From Neodontobutis hainanensis (taxonomy: Eukaryota > Chordata > Actinopteri > Gobiiformes > Odontobutidae), in contig JALDNG010000954.1 of assembly GCA_024349245.1 (NCBI GenBank), positions 90,206-154,205 of the forward strand: DNA of 64,000 bases, read 5' to 3'. The notes under the pieces were generated by a model. It was given only the letters and a program-made list of their open reading frames with translations. It searched no databases and was not told where the DNA came from. Shown piece after piece: positions 1 through 13,804 of this stretch (its first letter is position 1; each line of letters opens with the position of its first letter). The translations under genes and the position numbers were made by a program.

Positions 1-233
1 TAAATTATTACAAATGCTATGATAAGTTAAAAAAGGCAATGACAGAATCTTTGTTCAAGTTAATGCCAATTTTTTTAAATACATCTTTTGTTCCTATTCA
101 AAAATATTTTTAATCTTTGGTATAAATCATTAAAAATACCAAAATTAAAATATTAAATACGGATTTAAATTTAAAATTTTTTATAAAAATTTTAATATAA
201 ATATTAAAAATCTGATATTTACTTAACATTAAG

Positions 234-3200
234 AACAATGTGGAGTTGAATATTTCAAGAAACACGTTGAAGTCAATGGTAATATTATAATTAGATCAAA
301 TATTTTAGTTTGGTAATTCAATACAACGAATAAAATTTCTTCTTATTTATAAGTTGTTATTTTATATTTTTATATTGTATATTTAACATGTAGATTTATA
401 TTTCAGATTATAAGTTGTAAAATAACCATTTTTCTTATTTTTCCCTAATTATCAACTTAAATATTTTTATTCGCAGCAACTTTTCCTGTTCTGTGTGATG
501 AAGAATTTGGTAAAAATGGTATACTTTATATAATATTCAAAAATAAAAATAATTGATACTTAAGTATTTATAAAAAAGTGTTAAAACATAATACGAAATT
601 AAATATTCATAATTATTTGAAATACTATTTAAATGAAAGATTTTTTGAGGAGACAATTTTAAATATATTATTAAAAATATTTAATTTGCGATCTATAATA
701 TAATAAAGCGTAGAAATTTTGTCTATTTAATAAAACATACTTGTAACTATTTAGACGAATTTTGTTACCAAGAAAAAAGTAGAAATGAGCACACAAAGAG
801 TAAAGGAAAAATAAACTCTTTTATAAAATAATTTATTAAAATATGTTTTATTTAAATTATTTTTCGAATAGATTTTAAATGAGTAATATTCTCAATATAG
901 ACTACTTTGTATATGTACCAATGATTAGTTGTTAAATAATATTGAAATTTAAGATAATTATTTAATATCATTTTAGATATAACTATTAATCCGTGCAACT
1001 TGACAGATCCATTTTTATCAGGTATAGACATAAATAAACATATAATTTAATGGAAATTATATAATTTAATTTTCAAATATTTGTTGTTAGAAAATTATAT
1101 TAAACAAAAAAACTTCAAAGATATAATTCATTTTGAATTTCATAAGCATTTTAACATGATATAATTCAAAGTATATCGGCTTTACAAAAGAGGAGCTGCA
1201 AATGAAAATAGTCAAGGTATCAAAAAGAATGATAATAAAAATACAAAAGAAATTTATCATCAGTAGTTTTCTGTAGACTTATATTTAAATATTTTTAATT
1301 TAAGTTACAATTTAGTCATATAAAAATTATAATTTTAAACTATAATTTAAGATTTATATTCTTAAATTATATTCTTATTTAAAAATAATATTTTTTCCAG
1401 ATATATGTGTTAATAAATCGTATATTGTGGATTCTGAAACCAAAGGTAAATTTTTTCTCTAAATATAAATAATTCGAAATTTATAAGAAAATAAATATAA
1501 TATTTCAAACGATAAAATTTATAACATCTTTATTTTATTAAAAATATTCATTTCTATGATTTTTGATTATTTATTTTAATAATACTTAATTTAAGTGAAC
1601 GAAACAGCGGCTTGTAATGGAAAACATATCAATATCACTCGTAAATATTATCATCTAAAATTTTTAAATTACAAAATCTTTTTATTTTGAATATTATAAT
1701 TTTTAAAAATATAAATATGAAATACATCAAAAGCTAAATCGTATTCAAAAGACAACGAGAAAGGTAACAATATAAAACAAAAATAAATATATAATATTAT
1801 TATATATAATAAAATATCTTGACAATTAAAATTATTTATACTTAACTAAGTATAATAAGAATAATTAATTAATATTTTTAATATATAAATAAAAAAACTG
1901 ATAAAAAGAAAATTTGACGTATATATTTATATTTTTAAATTAAAATCAATTAAAAAATTTAATTATGAAAGAAATATACACAATATTTTTTAAATAAATC
2001 TTCACAGTTTAAATTGTAAAAGATAAAAAATTGATTATTAATGTGTTATCTTAAGTATAAATTTTTAAAATGAATTTATTTTTATTTATAAGCCGTTTTG
2101 AAAATAATTATAACATCTCATAAAATAAAAATATTCAATTTTTGTTAATTATTCCTATTTATTTCTCATAAAATTAGTTGACGATAAATAAAGCGAATAT
2201 TTATCTTTAAATTTTAACAAATTATAATTTATATTTCAAAAATTGAATTGTTATAAATATTATTTTAAAAACATGCATTTAAATTTTATTTGTTGAATAT
2301 TTATTTTATATCAAAATTATTACATTCAAGTAGAAATATTTTTGTTTTACTTTATAAAATAAAAATATTGACAGAATTTTATTCCACGATAAAATGTAGA
2401 TTAAGATGTATTATACAATATAAATTTACATAGTTTAACTTCTAAACAAATTTTCTGGAATTTGTTTCTTAATTCACAAATTGATCATTAAAATTTTATA
2501 ATTTATATTCTTTTTTAGAAATCTTCTGCAGCCAAAATCAAAATTTAACTCTTATCATTAAAGGTAGGAGATATTTTTTATTTGTACCATTAACTGAATT
2601 TTTAATAAATTCATAGAAAAAATCAAATTAAATTTCAAAATTTTATTTGGAATGTGTCAAATAAAAATCAACGGGATTGATTTAAAATTAAACGTATATG
2701 TAAATAATATTAATATATATCAAATCGTAGAAAAATAAAATTTGACTTTAAATAATACAGGGATAAATAATTTAATTATAAAATTAGCAACTTTTCAAAA
2801 TACAAATAAACAAAAATGTCAAAAAATTGAAGGTATTTTCTTGAATTAAATTATCATTATTTATAGTTTTGATGTAATTAATTGATATATTAAAATATTT
2901 AAAAAAATTGTGAATTTTTATTCTATCTAAATATAAATTATATTTACATTTTTCAATATTGTTTACATTATTATATTTTAAGAAAATTCATTTCAAGTGG
3001 AAGGCGTTAAATGTAAATTTTTTTGACCAAGATACTTTGAAATGTCATATTTTAATCTTCAAAGAGATTTTTATCATTTTATTTATGATTTATATGTAAA
3101 AGTATGAAATAAATAAAATATTTAAAAATCATATTTCATAAATTTTTAAAAATGTTAATGAATTTAAAAATAAGCTAAATGTGATGAAACGTACTATCAA

Positions 3201-3791
3201 AAAAAACTTACGACAGCAGGTAAATTAAACATAATTAAATAATATATTAACTGAGTAAATTATTTGATACATGAAGCTATATTTATTTTAAACATTTTAA
3301 TTATTCATATATAAAAAATAATAAATTTGAAATTTTTACTCATGCTTATTTTATATCTATATATATCAATATATATGAAAAATAAAAATTTAATTTCAAT
3401 TCTCTAAATGTTAAGATATAAGAAAATCATTTTGTAAGTCTGGAATAACTGGTCTAAAAGGTATAATTTATAATATTATAATTTATTAAAGTTAAAATAA
3501 ATTAATTGATAATATTTCTTTCAAATATTTTAAATATGATATAAAGAAACTATCTTTTCAAAACATTATTGATCAAGGTTTACATTAATAATAGTCATTT
3601 ATATATATTTTAATCCAAGATGCGATTTCATGATATACTATATTATGATATAGATCATAATATTTACCCATTTATATGATATTTAATTTTAAATATTACT
3701 TAGATATGCAAAAATAGTAAAAATGTTATTTTTATTATTAATAATAAAATCTTATTTAGTTAATCAAGACAATCCATTTGATGAAGATTGA
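234..3791 (+). CDS. Gene A (3' part): microexon gene for a Cys-rich modular protein
   Basis: Exons: 234-278, 477-518, 755-799, 977-1021, 1172-1216 (less sure), 1401-1445, 1596-1640, 1734-1763, 2519-2563, 2788-2832, 2983-3012, 3175-3219, 3416-3460, 3760-3791 (TGA stop 3789-3791). Internal exons are 30, 42 or 45 nt, all phase 1 at both ends, each followed by a GTA donor and preceded by AG. Exon pairs carry Cys at residue 3-4, then 7: EQC/ATFPVLC, DEFC/DITINPC, DIC/VNETAAC, EIFC/ATFQNTNKQKC (Cys 11), SKC/DIRKSFC. Two Cys-free 30-nt exons act as spacers. Every exon except 1172-1216 has a good collinear match in gene B, which is the main support. The 5' exons lie left of the window. Function is unknown. 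A secreted, disulfide-bonded effector of the aphid bicycle type is plausible by architecture only. Exon 477-518 has an alternative in-phase donor at 509. Confidence 0.85.
1172..1216 (+). CDS. Gene A optional exon without Cys
   Basis: The segment is exactly 45 nt, has an AAG acceptor (1169-1171) and a GTATC donor, and is open in the phase used by the rest of the gene (VYRLYKR start, ENSQ end). It has no Cys and breaks the pair rule, sitting between modules. Gene B has a weaker candidate (55005-55031) at nearly the same offset after the preceding exon: 151 nt downstream in A, 146 nt in B. It may be a cassette exon, or a chance open stretch. Confidence 0.5.
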
Positions 3792-3808
3792 ATGTCATGA
3801 AATCGCTT

Positions 3809-3814
3809 ATTAAA
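3809..3814 (+). promoter_or_regulatory. Possible poly(A) signal of gene A (ATTAAA)
   Basis: ATTAAA lies 18 nt after the gene A stop codon, with T-rich sequence downstream. A canonical AATAAA occurs at 4174-4179 and would give a 3' UTR of about 390 nt. In DNA this AT-rich either could be chance. The short octamer AAGAACGC (3813-3820) beside it recurs after the gene B stop (57816-57823). Confidence 0.3.
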
Positions 3815-6190
3815 GAACGCAAAACGCTTATTTTATTTTATAAAATAATCTTAATGCTTTTACTTTTGATCTTGTTTTTTTTCATAAAAATGATCCAAAA
3901 TATTTAATATTAATAGGATATACGAATCAATTATTTTAAGATTAAAAGTTATAAAAATAGATAAAATCAAATAATTCAAATTATTATGCTTTGAAATTCT
4001 ATTTATTCTAAATTTGATAATTATATATTTTTAATAAGGTAATTTAAATGGTTATTATTAGGTTTTTCAAAAATTTAAAAAATATTTACATCAAAATCGT
4101 TTGATATGTTTGAATGTATTGATAAAAATTTGTTAAACGTATTTGCAATTAATATATAACATGATTTTTTCACAATAAAATAACTCGAATTAGGTTTACA
4201 GCTTGTATGAATCTGTAATATTTGGATTATAGATATTCATTTAGAATTATTGATAAATATAAAATTTTTATTTTATATCGCATTTTAAAAAGTATATTTG
4301 AATTTTGTGACTTAATTAGTGACAAAAATAATATTTTCAGAAAGATCTCTATATATTATTGACCTGAATTTGTAATGATTGAAAACAAAGAATATATCAC
4401 ACTAAAAGAATATATTAATTGATAATATCTTTTTTAATAATTATTGGGAAATCTATTTTAGGATAATTTATTCTTTTTATCTGTTAGATAATATTTGTAA
4501 TTTTCAACTTATGCACAATTTTATTTGTTTTAACAACAATGATTATAATAAATATATTATTTATCTGATACGAAATGATGGTTTTTTAAAATTGTTTTCA
4601 TTTAAAAATAAATAAATCGTTATGTATAAGAAAAATTTCTGATTATATGTATTTACATAGTTTTTTATTTTGATTGATACGATGTTTTAATAACTGTTTA
4701 TGTAAAATGATATTTTGATAAAATTAGTTAAATCTATATAAGTATTAAATCTTTTCAAAATATTATGAAGTATAAAGTTTCTTAAATATGAATGAAATAA
4801 ATTTGAAATATTTGTGATAGATATTCAAATTTGAAATTCGAATATAGATTCTATATTGGGAAAATCAAATATATTTTCGAATCTGTAAAATATTTTAAAA
4901 TGAAGTTAAAACAACGAATTTAAATCAATAAAATTTATTTGAAGTAATCTTTGTTGATTTGTTGTCAACTATATAACAGTATTTCAGAATAAACTCTAAA
5001 AATTTTAACCACTGAATGTTATAAATAAATAATAAGTCTTGAACAAATTAAATAATTTATGTTAGAATTTACTTCTCATACATTTAAATTTTTGGATATT
5101 TTAGATTAAATACTCTAATTTGTAAGATTATAACTAAATTTAGTATCATTTAAAAAATAGCGTTGCAAGATTAATAATTTTAGTGGGATATTTATAACGT
5201 ATGGCTGATGTAAAAAATAAGTAACATATATCAATATCTAAGAAATTAATGATTAACTACCATAACTACCGAATATTATTTGAGTGTTGTTAATTAACTT
5301 TTAAATTACACAATATCAATTGTCTTATATAATATCGAGATTGAATCTCAATTCAAAAATCATTTCTTTATCTCTGTGTGCACGTGTTTAAGGCTAAAAT
5401 AAAACATTAGATTTATAAGTTATATTCTTCGGTATAAGGCGACTCAAACTTGATTCTTGCAAACAAACATAAAACATAATTTTCAACAATTATGATTTTT
5501 CTAGAATAAGATCAATTCGTTTGAGAATGGGAATGTATTTTATTTTAAATTAAAAATATAATACATATGATTTATCTTTTATATTTCCATATTATAATAA
5601 AGAAACATTGTGTGATTATAATGGTCTCTTCATTGAATACTATCGTATATTTTGAACATTTTTCATGAAATTCAAATAAATTATGCAGTTTACCTGGTGT
5701 TAAAATGACATATCATTGTAAAAATATTATATTTTTAATTGTTATGTATAGGAACCTGATCGTCAAGGAAAATTAATTTTAGGTTTATCAATATTCATAA
5801 ATTTATATTTGAGCTCCAAAAAGTTGGTGTTATTAATCACATATGGTAAAATACTTTTAATTTTATCAGATGTAAACTTAATATTGTCTAAGCCATTGTT
5901 TGTAGAATTTATGAAAAATTATTAATGATATATCAGAAAAATATGAAAAATCTTTCTTCGATTTTTATATTTTCAATTTAAATAAAATATCATTTCATGA
6001 TTTTATATTTATTATTTGTAGAATTTCAAAAGAATTTAATCAGATTTATTAGATCTTACATCTCCAAAATAATTTTGTAAAGATAAAATGTTATTTTGAT
6101 GAATGAAAAATTACTGTCACCATCTGAAAACACCCTAAACTGTATCATATATCGTTTGGAATAGGATATAAAGAAAAGAGCAAAATTCTT

Positions 6191-7004
6191 TTGTTTTGTA
6201 TGATTATCAAGACATATAAGTGTGAATTTTTGAAATTTTTACTTCATCTCATAACAGATAAATTTTATTTTAGAACACTATTAGCAGATATAATTTCTTT
6301 AATGAACCATTATGAGTTATATATGAAAATAGCTGTTTTCAAATTTATGAAAAAATTTTTAGGACATGTTTATTTTAAAACCATTTTTTAACATCACTGT
6401 AAAATATATCAAACACAAATATTGTGTGAATTTAGAAGACGTCGTTTCTATAAATTATCATGTCAATTCATAAAAAAATATAATGTCATTTTATGAAAAA
6501 AATAAATTTGATACATTCATTCCAATTTTAATATTTCTGATCATAATATATGGAATCGATGTTAGCAATGTATATTAGTTTATTTCCCATCCCAAAACTT
6601 ATGAAATATGGTCGTTTTAAAAGTGTCTAATCATTCTCGGAAGATATTAAATTTAAAATTGTTACAGGGCAGAATAAAATATTTATTAATTTTATTTTAA
6701 AAATAAGATTCTCTTAAGAACGATTAATATGTATACATGTGTTATATTTTTTAATAAAATAATAATAAATATATGATATTTTTTATGCTTGTTTGTATAT
6801 TTATTCAAAATAATACAAAGGTTTGTTAAACTGCCTATAAATAGTAATAATATAAAAATTAAATTTTCAAAACATTTGTTAGGTGTATTTTTATTGTTAA
6901 ATATACGTTTAAAATTGTATTTATTTATGAACAAAATATTTTTAAAATGTCTTAAAAACTTAAAGAAATTGAAAAATTTTATATTGATAGGAGAACAATT
7001 TTAG
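6191..7004 (+). pseudogene. Decayed plus-strand coding remnant, unrecognised
   Basis: Two open stretches in different frames (6191-6391 and 6789-7004) read like protein rather than random AT-rich translation. The first contains FYFRTLL and, 35 residues later, VYFKTIF. The intervening DNA contains stops in all frames I read, so it is not an intact gene. An overlapping minus-strand frame at 6692-6934 appears to be a shadow. No family can be named with confidence. Confidence 0.25.
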
Positions 7005-7705
7005 TATCATCTGACAAATTTTAGTATCTTCATGAAAATTGTATTCTCAATACAGCTTTATCTTTTCAAAAAGCTATATAATATAATTTAATTTGATGAA
7101 CTACATGCACTTGCATGTTAAACATCTTCGATAAGATGAACATGTTCGACGTATCTGGAAGTTATCATGAAAATTATTTGAATATATTTTCATTCTTTTT
7201 ACATTCAAATTGATATATTTGTTGAAAATTCATAAAATTGAGCAATTTTCTTCATGTAATTTATCACAGATATAAATTAAAATTTACGTTTTTATAGAAA
7301 TCAAATAAGTTTGATTAAATTAGTTATAGATTTCCCTTAAAATATTCATATTATACATTCTCTTAAGTGAGAGATAAAATTAGAATAGTTCAAGTTCCAT
7401 TAAATTTAATTCTTTTATTGATAAAATATTTTATATTTTTCGACTTAGGATTTTATTCATAAATTAAATACATCAATGACCTTTCAACACATGGTTCCTC
7501 CATTTATCGAATGAACAATTTTTTTCGTAAATGATCATATCATAGTTATCTTTACTGATATGAATTTAATGAAAAATCAAATATTTTAAATCAAAAGCAA
7601 TCATATAATAGAAACGATATTATTAGCATCTAAATTTATTTAAAAATCGACATTAGAAAATAAATTGGGTGAAATAATTATTTTTGGCTCTATATGTCAT
7701 AATTT

Positions 7706-8020
7706 AATTAAATATTTTAGAACTTATTATCAGTTACATCAATTTATATTATTCATAATATTATAAGCGAACCACAAAACGCTTTTTTTAATTTTTATGA
7801 CTTACAAGATAAATTTAGCACCTTCTATATTATTAATTGCGTTTAATACGATTTTAAAGATCTGATAAATTTCTATTAAAAATATTTTCTTTTTTTAATT
7901 TCGATGAGATCAAACAAAAATATTTGTCAATTTATAATTGTTTGAACGTTCTTACTTATATGCATGATTATCTCTTTATAGTTTTTTTAAAATTCGTTAC
8001 ACCTAAAAATAGTTCGAGCT
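7706..8020 (+). pseudogene. Decayed plus-strand frame, possible 36-residue repeat
   Basis: One frame runs about 40 codons without a stop (to GTT TAA near 7844), then continues in the same frame with scattered stops. DKFSTFYIINCV is followed exactly 36 residues later by CQFIIV, a stop, then TFLL. The spacing and hydrophobic pattern recall Pumilio/PUF repeats, but conserved residues are too few to assign the family. It is not functional as it stands. Confidence 0.25.
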
Positions 8021-11000
8021 TTTTATAAAAATGTTGGCTCATAATATTTAAAAATGAAAGAGTTGACTAAATGTTTAGTCAAACATATATATATTTATTG
8101 AACTCTCTAACACATTTAAATCAATAAATACGCTGTTCATTCACTTTGCAAATTAAATCTGATGTTTTAATCTTTTAAAAAATATTTATACATTCAATGT
8201 AAGCAGATATATTGTGTAAATTTATAGTGAGTGTTTTTTTTAAGCGTGTTAGACAAAAATTGTTCAGTCGAAATTATATTAAAAATATTTTTCAATAAAT
8301 TAAAAAATATTGTTTTTTAAAATCAAGCTTTATTTAACTTTATGTAGCAATTGAACCGTAAAAAATTTATAGTTTTGATTTTATTGAACTTTTGATTTTT
8401 AACAGACAAAATTTATCAAATACTACATAATATTTTCTGTAATTAAATAATTTTAAAATCTATGAAAGTATTATTTATTTTACCACTAAAAACGAATCTA
8501 TTCAAGAATCAACTCTTCATAACTTAAAATTATACATTTTATTTATGTTTGAAGTCAATAAATGATTTTGGTAAAATCTCTACTTTTAGTGAAGACAATT
8601 TTTTTCAAAGTTTTTCTTGACATTATGAAAATTGTAATACTGCCATCGAAAATATTCTTGAATCAAAAATGCCTAGTCTTATCAGTTTATATTAACAATT
8701 TAAGTATTTATAAGAAAAATATTTCAGTTTGTATTTGGTACTTAGTCATTATTTTTCATTTTTTTTTGGTTATTTCTAAAAAATTTACTCTGACACATTA
8801 TTAAAAATATATTTCTTAATCGTCTGAACTTAAATGATATCATAAACTCAGTGTAAATGGTTGAATAAATCGCTTTATATTTTAGTCTCTTAAGTATATT
8901 TTAAATACATTTAGATTTGAATTGAGTTTAAACACGTAGCGTATCATCTGGAGAATTCTTAAATATTTAATTGAAGACAATTTATGAATTTTCACATTTC
9001 ACAATTATCGTCTTACAGACAATCAGATTGTGAACAAAATTATGGGTTTCAAAAATCGCATATTTTATGATTGTTTAACACGTAATTCATTGCCATATTA
9101 AGTTCAAATCGTGTAATATAAATTTCTGAATATATCCTATATAGACTTGAAAAATTATATTATTTAGAAAATCTAATTAAAAACATTATATTTGTTAAAA
9201 GCTCCATTTATTCCATTTTTCACTTTGCCAAATAGGATACCTCTCTTAAAAGAAAGAGAATTCAAACTGTCTCCCAACTTTTGTTGTAGATTTTATTATA
9301 AAAATGTATATCTAATTATAAATTGATATCTTTGATTCCCAGTGTTTAAATTAAAAAAGATATTGAGTTTTATGATTATGTGTGAATTTATATCTTTAGA
9401 ACCTTTTGAAAACAATATCAGAATTATAGTACAAACTCGTATAATACATATATATAAAAATCAGTTATTTCTAAAAAAAGATATTTACTGGTCTTTTTAA
9501 TTGTGAATAAAACTCACGAAAAGTTATTTTATAAAATCCATTCATAAATGAAATCATATTAAAAAAATAGAAAATATATTCAAGTGGGATATTAATCTTA
9601 ATGATTCTTTAAAAGTTATGATGCAAAAAATTTTATCAGATAAGAAGAAGTTTGTGAATTATTCAAAGATAAGTATAGCAATACAAAATAAAGTTTAGAT
9701 AAGATAAATTTCATGTTTTTGAATCTCGAAATCGTCGTCGATAATATCAACATACAAAATATAAAAATAAATAACGATTCTTAAACACAAGGTCCAACAT
9801 TGAATTCCAATAATTAACCAAAACTATATTTAATATAAACTAAAAATATTATAATATTCAAATAATAGTTGTTATGACGATTCGGAAAACCATATAAAAT
9901 TAATGTCTCACAATATTTCATAATGAACACTTCTTCCTGTCAAAAATGTTGAACGATTTTGTTATTCAATTTTCAAAAATTTTTGAAAACTATCTTAGTT
10001 ACAGATGAACTTCATTCTGTATCTTATCACGTGGATTCATATATCTACAAATTTCAAATATAATACTTCATAAATGTTTTTATTTTAATAATCTTAAAAA
10101 TAAATTTTATATTTTTTCGAACATCTGTTTGTTATTCATGAAAACTCAAAGAATTGTATTATAAATTTAAGACAGTTGAGTTTAGTGATAATGATTATTG
10201 TTTAATATGTTGTTTAAAGATTAACAACGAGGACTATTTATTTGAAATATTTAATTGTTTTATATATAAATACAAGAAAATTGTATGATAATGTAGTGTA
10301 ACTTGTCAGATATAAAACTATAAAGTTGTAAAATAAAAAAATATATGTTTAGATATTATTATTTTCGAGAAATTTTGTAATAAATTGAATATTTGGTAAA
10401 TATTTTAAACTATTTTAATAGTTGTATATCAGAGTTCATACATACTATGAATTACTATATTGCATCGATGAAAAAATTATAAAAATCGAATTTCATGGCA
10501 CAAATAATTTGATTATTTCTATATACTAAGTAAGGTTTTAGTTTATTTGATTATAATCATGATACAAACATCATTATGATAACTAATATCTTCTAAAATA
10601 TTGAACGGTATTTAAATGTCTTAATTTATCCATACTATATATCATAAATTATTATCATAAGATGAATAACTGTATCAAGTTGTATTCATAAAACTATTTA
10701 ATGGGTTGATGTAATCTCTAAATAATATCAAAAATATCTCTTTAGTGATAAGATATCCAATGAGATATCAGTCTTAAATATACATTGTAAAGAAATGTGT
10801 ATACAATTTTAATTTGTAAAGATTTCATTTAATGATTCAAATTAATTTATATTATAGTTATATTTTTGGTTAAAATTCTTTAGATTTGAGTATAACTCAT
10901 ATTCTGACTTCAAAAATAAATTAAAAACTCTTAAATCTAGTTGTTGTCACAGATCGATGAAATAGGATGTCCTAAAAATGATCAACTTCTGTTCTTCCAT

Positions 11001-12582
11001 CAAAAATTTGATTTTCGAGTAAAATTAAAAACTGTCTCAATTTATGTTTGGATAATTATAAAATAACTCGTAAATGTTTTTAAAATAAATAAAGTATACT
11101 TTAAATGCGAGTAAATTTAGCGTAAAACTATTTTGGTGTTAAACCATTTTTCATAATTTATGTGTTATTCTTTTGTCAAATGTCCATTCCTATATTAAGA
11201 ATAATATCAAAGTAAGCATTTTATTAAAGAATTTCAAACAATTATAAAAAGATATTAATTTTTAAATAATACCTAGATTTATCATTCAATGATTTTGGTT
11301 TGGCAAATTTTGTGTTGAGACAGAATATTTTTGTGTTTTAATTTAATAATTATGCATGTAATTAAAACGAATATCGTCGTTGAATTATCTTTATAACAAC
11401 ATGTATATGTTTTTTCAATGATCTCTGAACAGTGCAAATTATGTATACTAAGACAGTGTCGTTAAAAATTGTGTTAATTTTAAAACAGCGAAACTGTGAA
11501 TCTTTATATATAAAAAAATATATAACTCCAATTTTATAAGTTTGTAATAACGTATTTTTCTCACATTAAGGACAGATATTTCTTAAATATCATCAACAAA
11601 TATTTATAAATGGGCATTATATGCATTCGCGGGAAATTTTAATGACTTTAATTTTAAAATATCCAATTTTTCAAAATTTCAATTCAAAATTCGTATACAT
11701 AAATTATATCTTAATAACTATTAAAATCACACAATAATAATGTTTTTGCTTATCTTTGTTTAAGGTCAAGAAAATTAACAATTTTTGAGAAGTAAGTGTC
11801 ACATATTATTTTTACCTATTGTTTGAGTCATATTTACAGATAAGCCACATTTGTATTAACAATTTTTAAATAAAAAATTTTGTATTTATACAGTTCATAG
11901 ATTACTTTTGTTCATAAAATATATGATATGTAAGAATAAATTATTTATTGTCTATATTATAACATTGACAATATTTGCATTATAAAATGAAATATTTTAG
12001 ATGCCAACTATACTGTTTGTTCAAATGAATACATTTTAATATTTTCCTTAAAAATTAGCGATGTTAAATATTTAAAATAATGATGAAAAATATGTTACAA
12101 AAATAAATATATGTGAATTTTTTACAGAAACCTGATAAGTAAATAAATTTAATTCATATATATAAATATTATATTCATAAATTGTATTCTTGCATTTATA
12201 AATTATTAATTCTGAAATTTTCTTTTTCTTAAGTAACACACATTTTTTAAATCGTTTATGATATTATTAAAAATTTTTAAAATTGTATTATGTAAATTGA
12301 TATAATTATATGGTTAAAATTTTAGATTATTTTGAAAAAATATTAAGTAAAGGTCATATCAAATTAAAATTGTATTACTAAAGATTAAAAAACATCAAAT
12401 AAATTTCAACAATATGAATGAAGCAGCTCACTTACATCTATTAAGAGGTATTCAGATAATTTAGTATGAACTATTTATTGTTTGTACATTTACATTTTCA
12501 ACGACTAATTCGTTAACTCATAAAAATTACAAATTATAATTTGAAAATCTTTTTAATCAAACCTGAAGCATTCAAATCATCA

Positions 12583-12592
12583 CACACGTGTG
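12583..12592. repeat. 10-bp perfect palindrome containing CACGTG
   Basis: CACACGTGTG is a perfect palindrome that includes an E-box core. There is no nearby gene to regulate, so it is recorded only as a short site unusual for this AT content. Confidence 0.3.
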
Positions 12593-13185
12593 CTTAGAAC
12601 AGATGATGGTCAAATAAGCTCATATAACTATTTATTCTTACACTACGATGTTTACAATGTGTTTATCTGTTTATACAAGGACACCAAACGATGTCAATGT
12701 GTTAAACTTTTTTACTCACATTATGTTTATAGATACTTTACTCAGTATTGAATATACTTTGGGCATTCATAATTTGAACAGAACAATCGCGAATACTTCA
12801 TGAAATGAGATTTTAAGTCATTTTACATAAATCCTAATTACTTTAGCAAATGAAAAATCGTGTATGACGAAAAATCAACTGGATGGTTAATAATAAGTTA
12901 TTCCTCAATAGTTATCGAAAGATATAATGATGAATTACACATAATTTTATATCAGTAATTCCGAAGCACATGTTTATGTACTTTTTCAATTTTTCAATAT
13001 CATTAAATAAAATTAAATTTTAATATGATAAGAAATGGATAATAAACATTATTTATTCTTTGGGATTCAAAAGAGACTGAAGAATTCATTTGATTTTACT
13101 AAAAAAATTTCATCTTTAATTTTATAAAGAAATTTTTTTATTAATTTGAAAACACGATCAGCTGCATGTCAGAAAATTTATATCT

Positions 13186-13804
13186 TAACTTGCCTCTTTC
13201 GAAAAAAAGTTTGATTTGTCGATATTAGCAAAAAAATTTTATCTCTGCACCATATTAAGACAAAACGCATGTATTATCACAACTTTAGGGGACAGTGGTC
13301 GAGATTTTAAAATATTAATTATATCAATGATAAAATTTTCATTAGATTGTGATTTAAAAAATTACACTAGGTCTTTTGCTGTCACAAAATATGAAAATGT
13401 ATAATCTTTACATATTGAAGTTGAGCTAACAATATAATTATCTATATTTACAAAATGTGATTGTCATACTCTAAATTTATCACATCCAGCTTTTGCAATC
13501 GAACGACTAACTTATTTCTCTTTTTAAGAAAATATATTCAAATAAAGATCAATATAATGTCTTATTTTTCGAGTTATAACTTTTCCAATTTTTATGCTTC
13601 GCTTCAAATAAATAAAGTAAAATTAAACATAATATTATCACATTGGGATAACCTGTATCTACTCAAGCACATCATTTATATGAGATAACTAAACAAGAAC
13701 CAATTCATTTTTAAAATGGTGGAAAATGTAGGCGTAAGGATATGTTCTAATAGCAAATACGCACCAAAACTTAATATATTTTCAAATGATGTAAATAATT
13801 GTTA
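13186..13804 (+). pseudogene. Decayed coding remnant in two frames
   Basis: An open frame from 13186 to 13404 (about 72 codons, with no convincing start) is followed in another frame by 13461-13804, which is open for 114 codons apart from one TAA at 13686-13688. Both have a richer amino-acid mix than surrounding translations, for example RQNACIITTLGD and SHWDNLYLLKHIIY. A single gene broken by a frameshift is the simplest reading. I do not recognise the protein. Confidence 0.35.
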
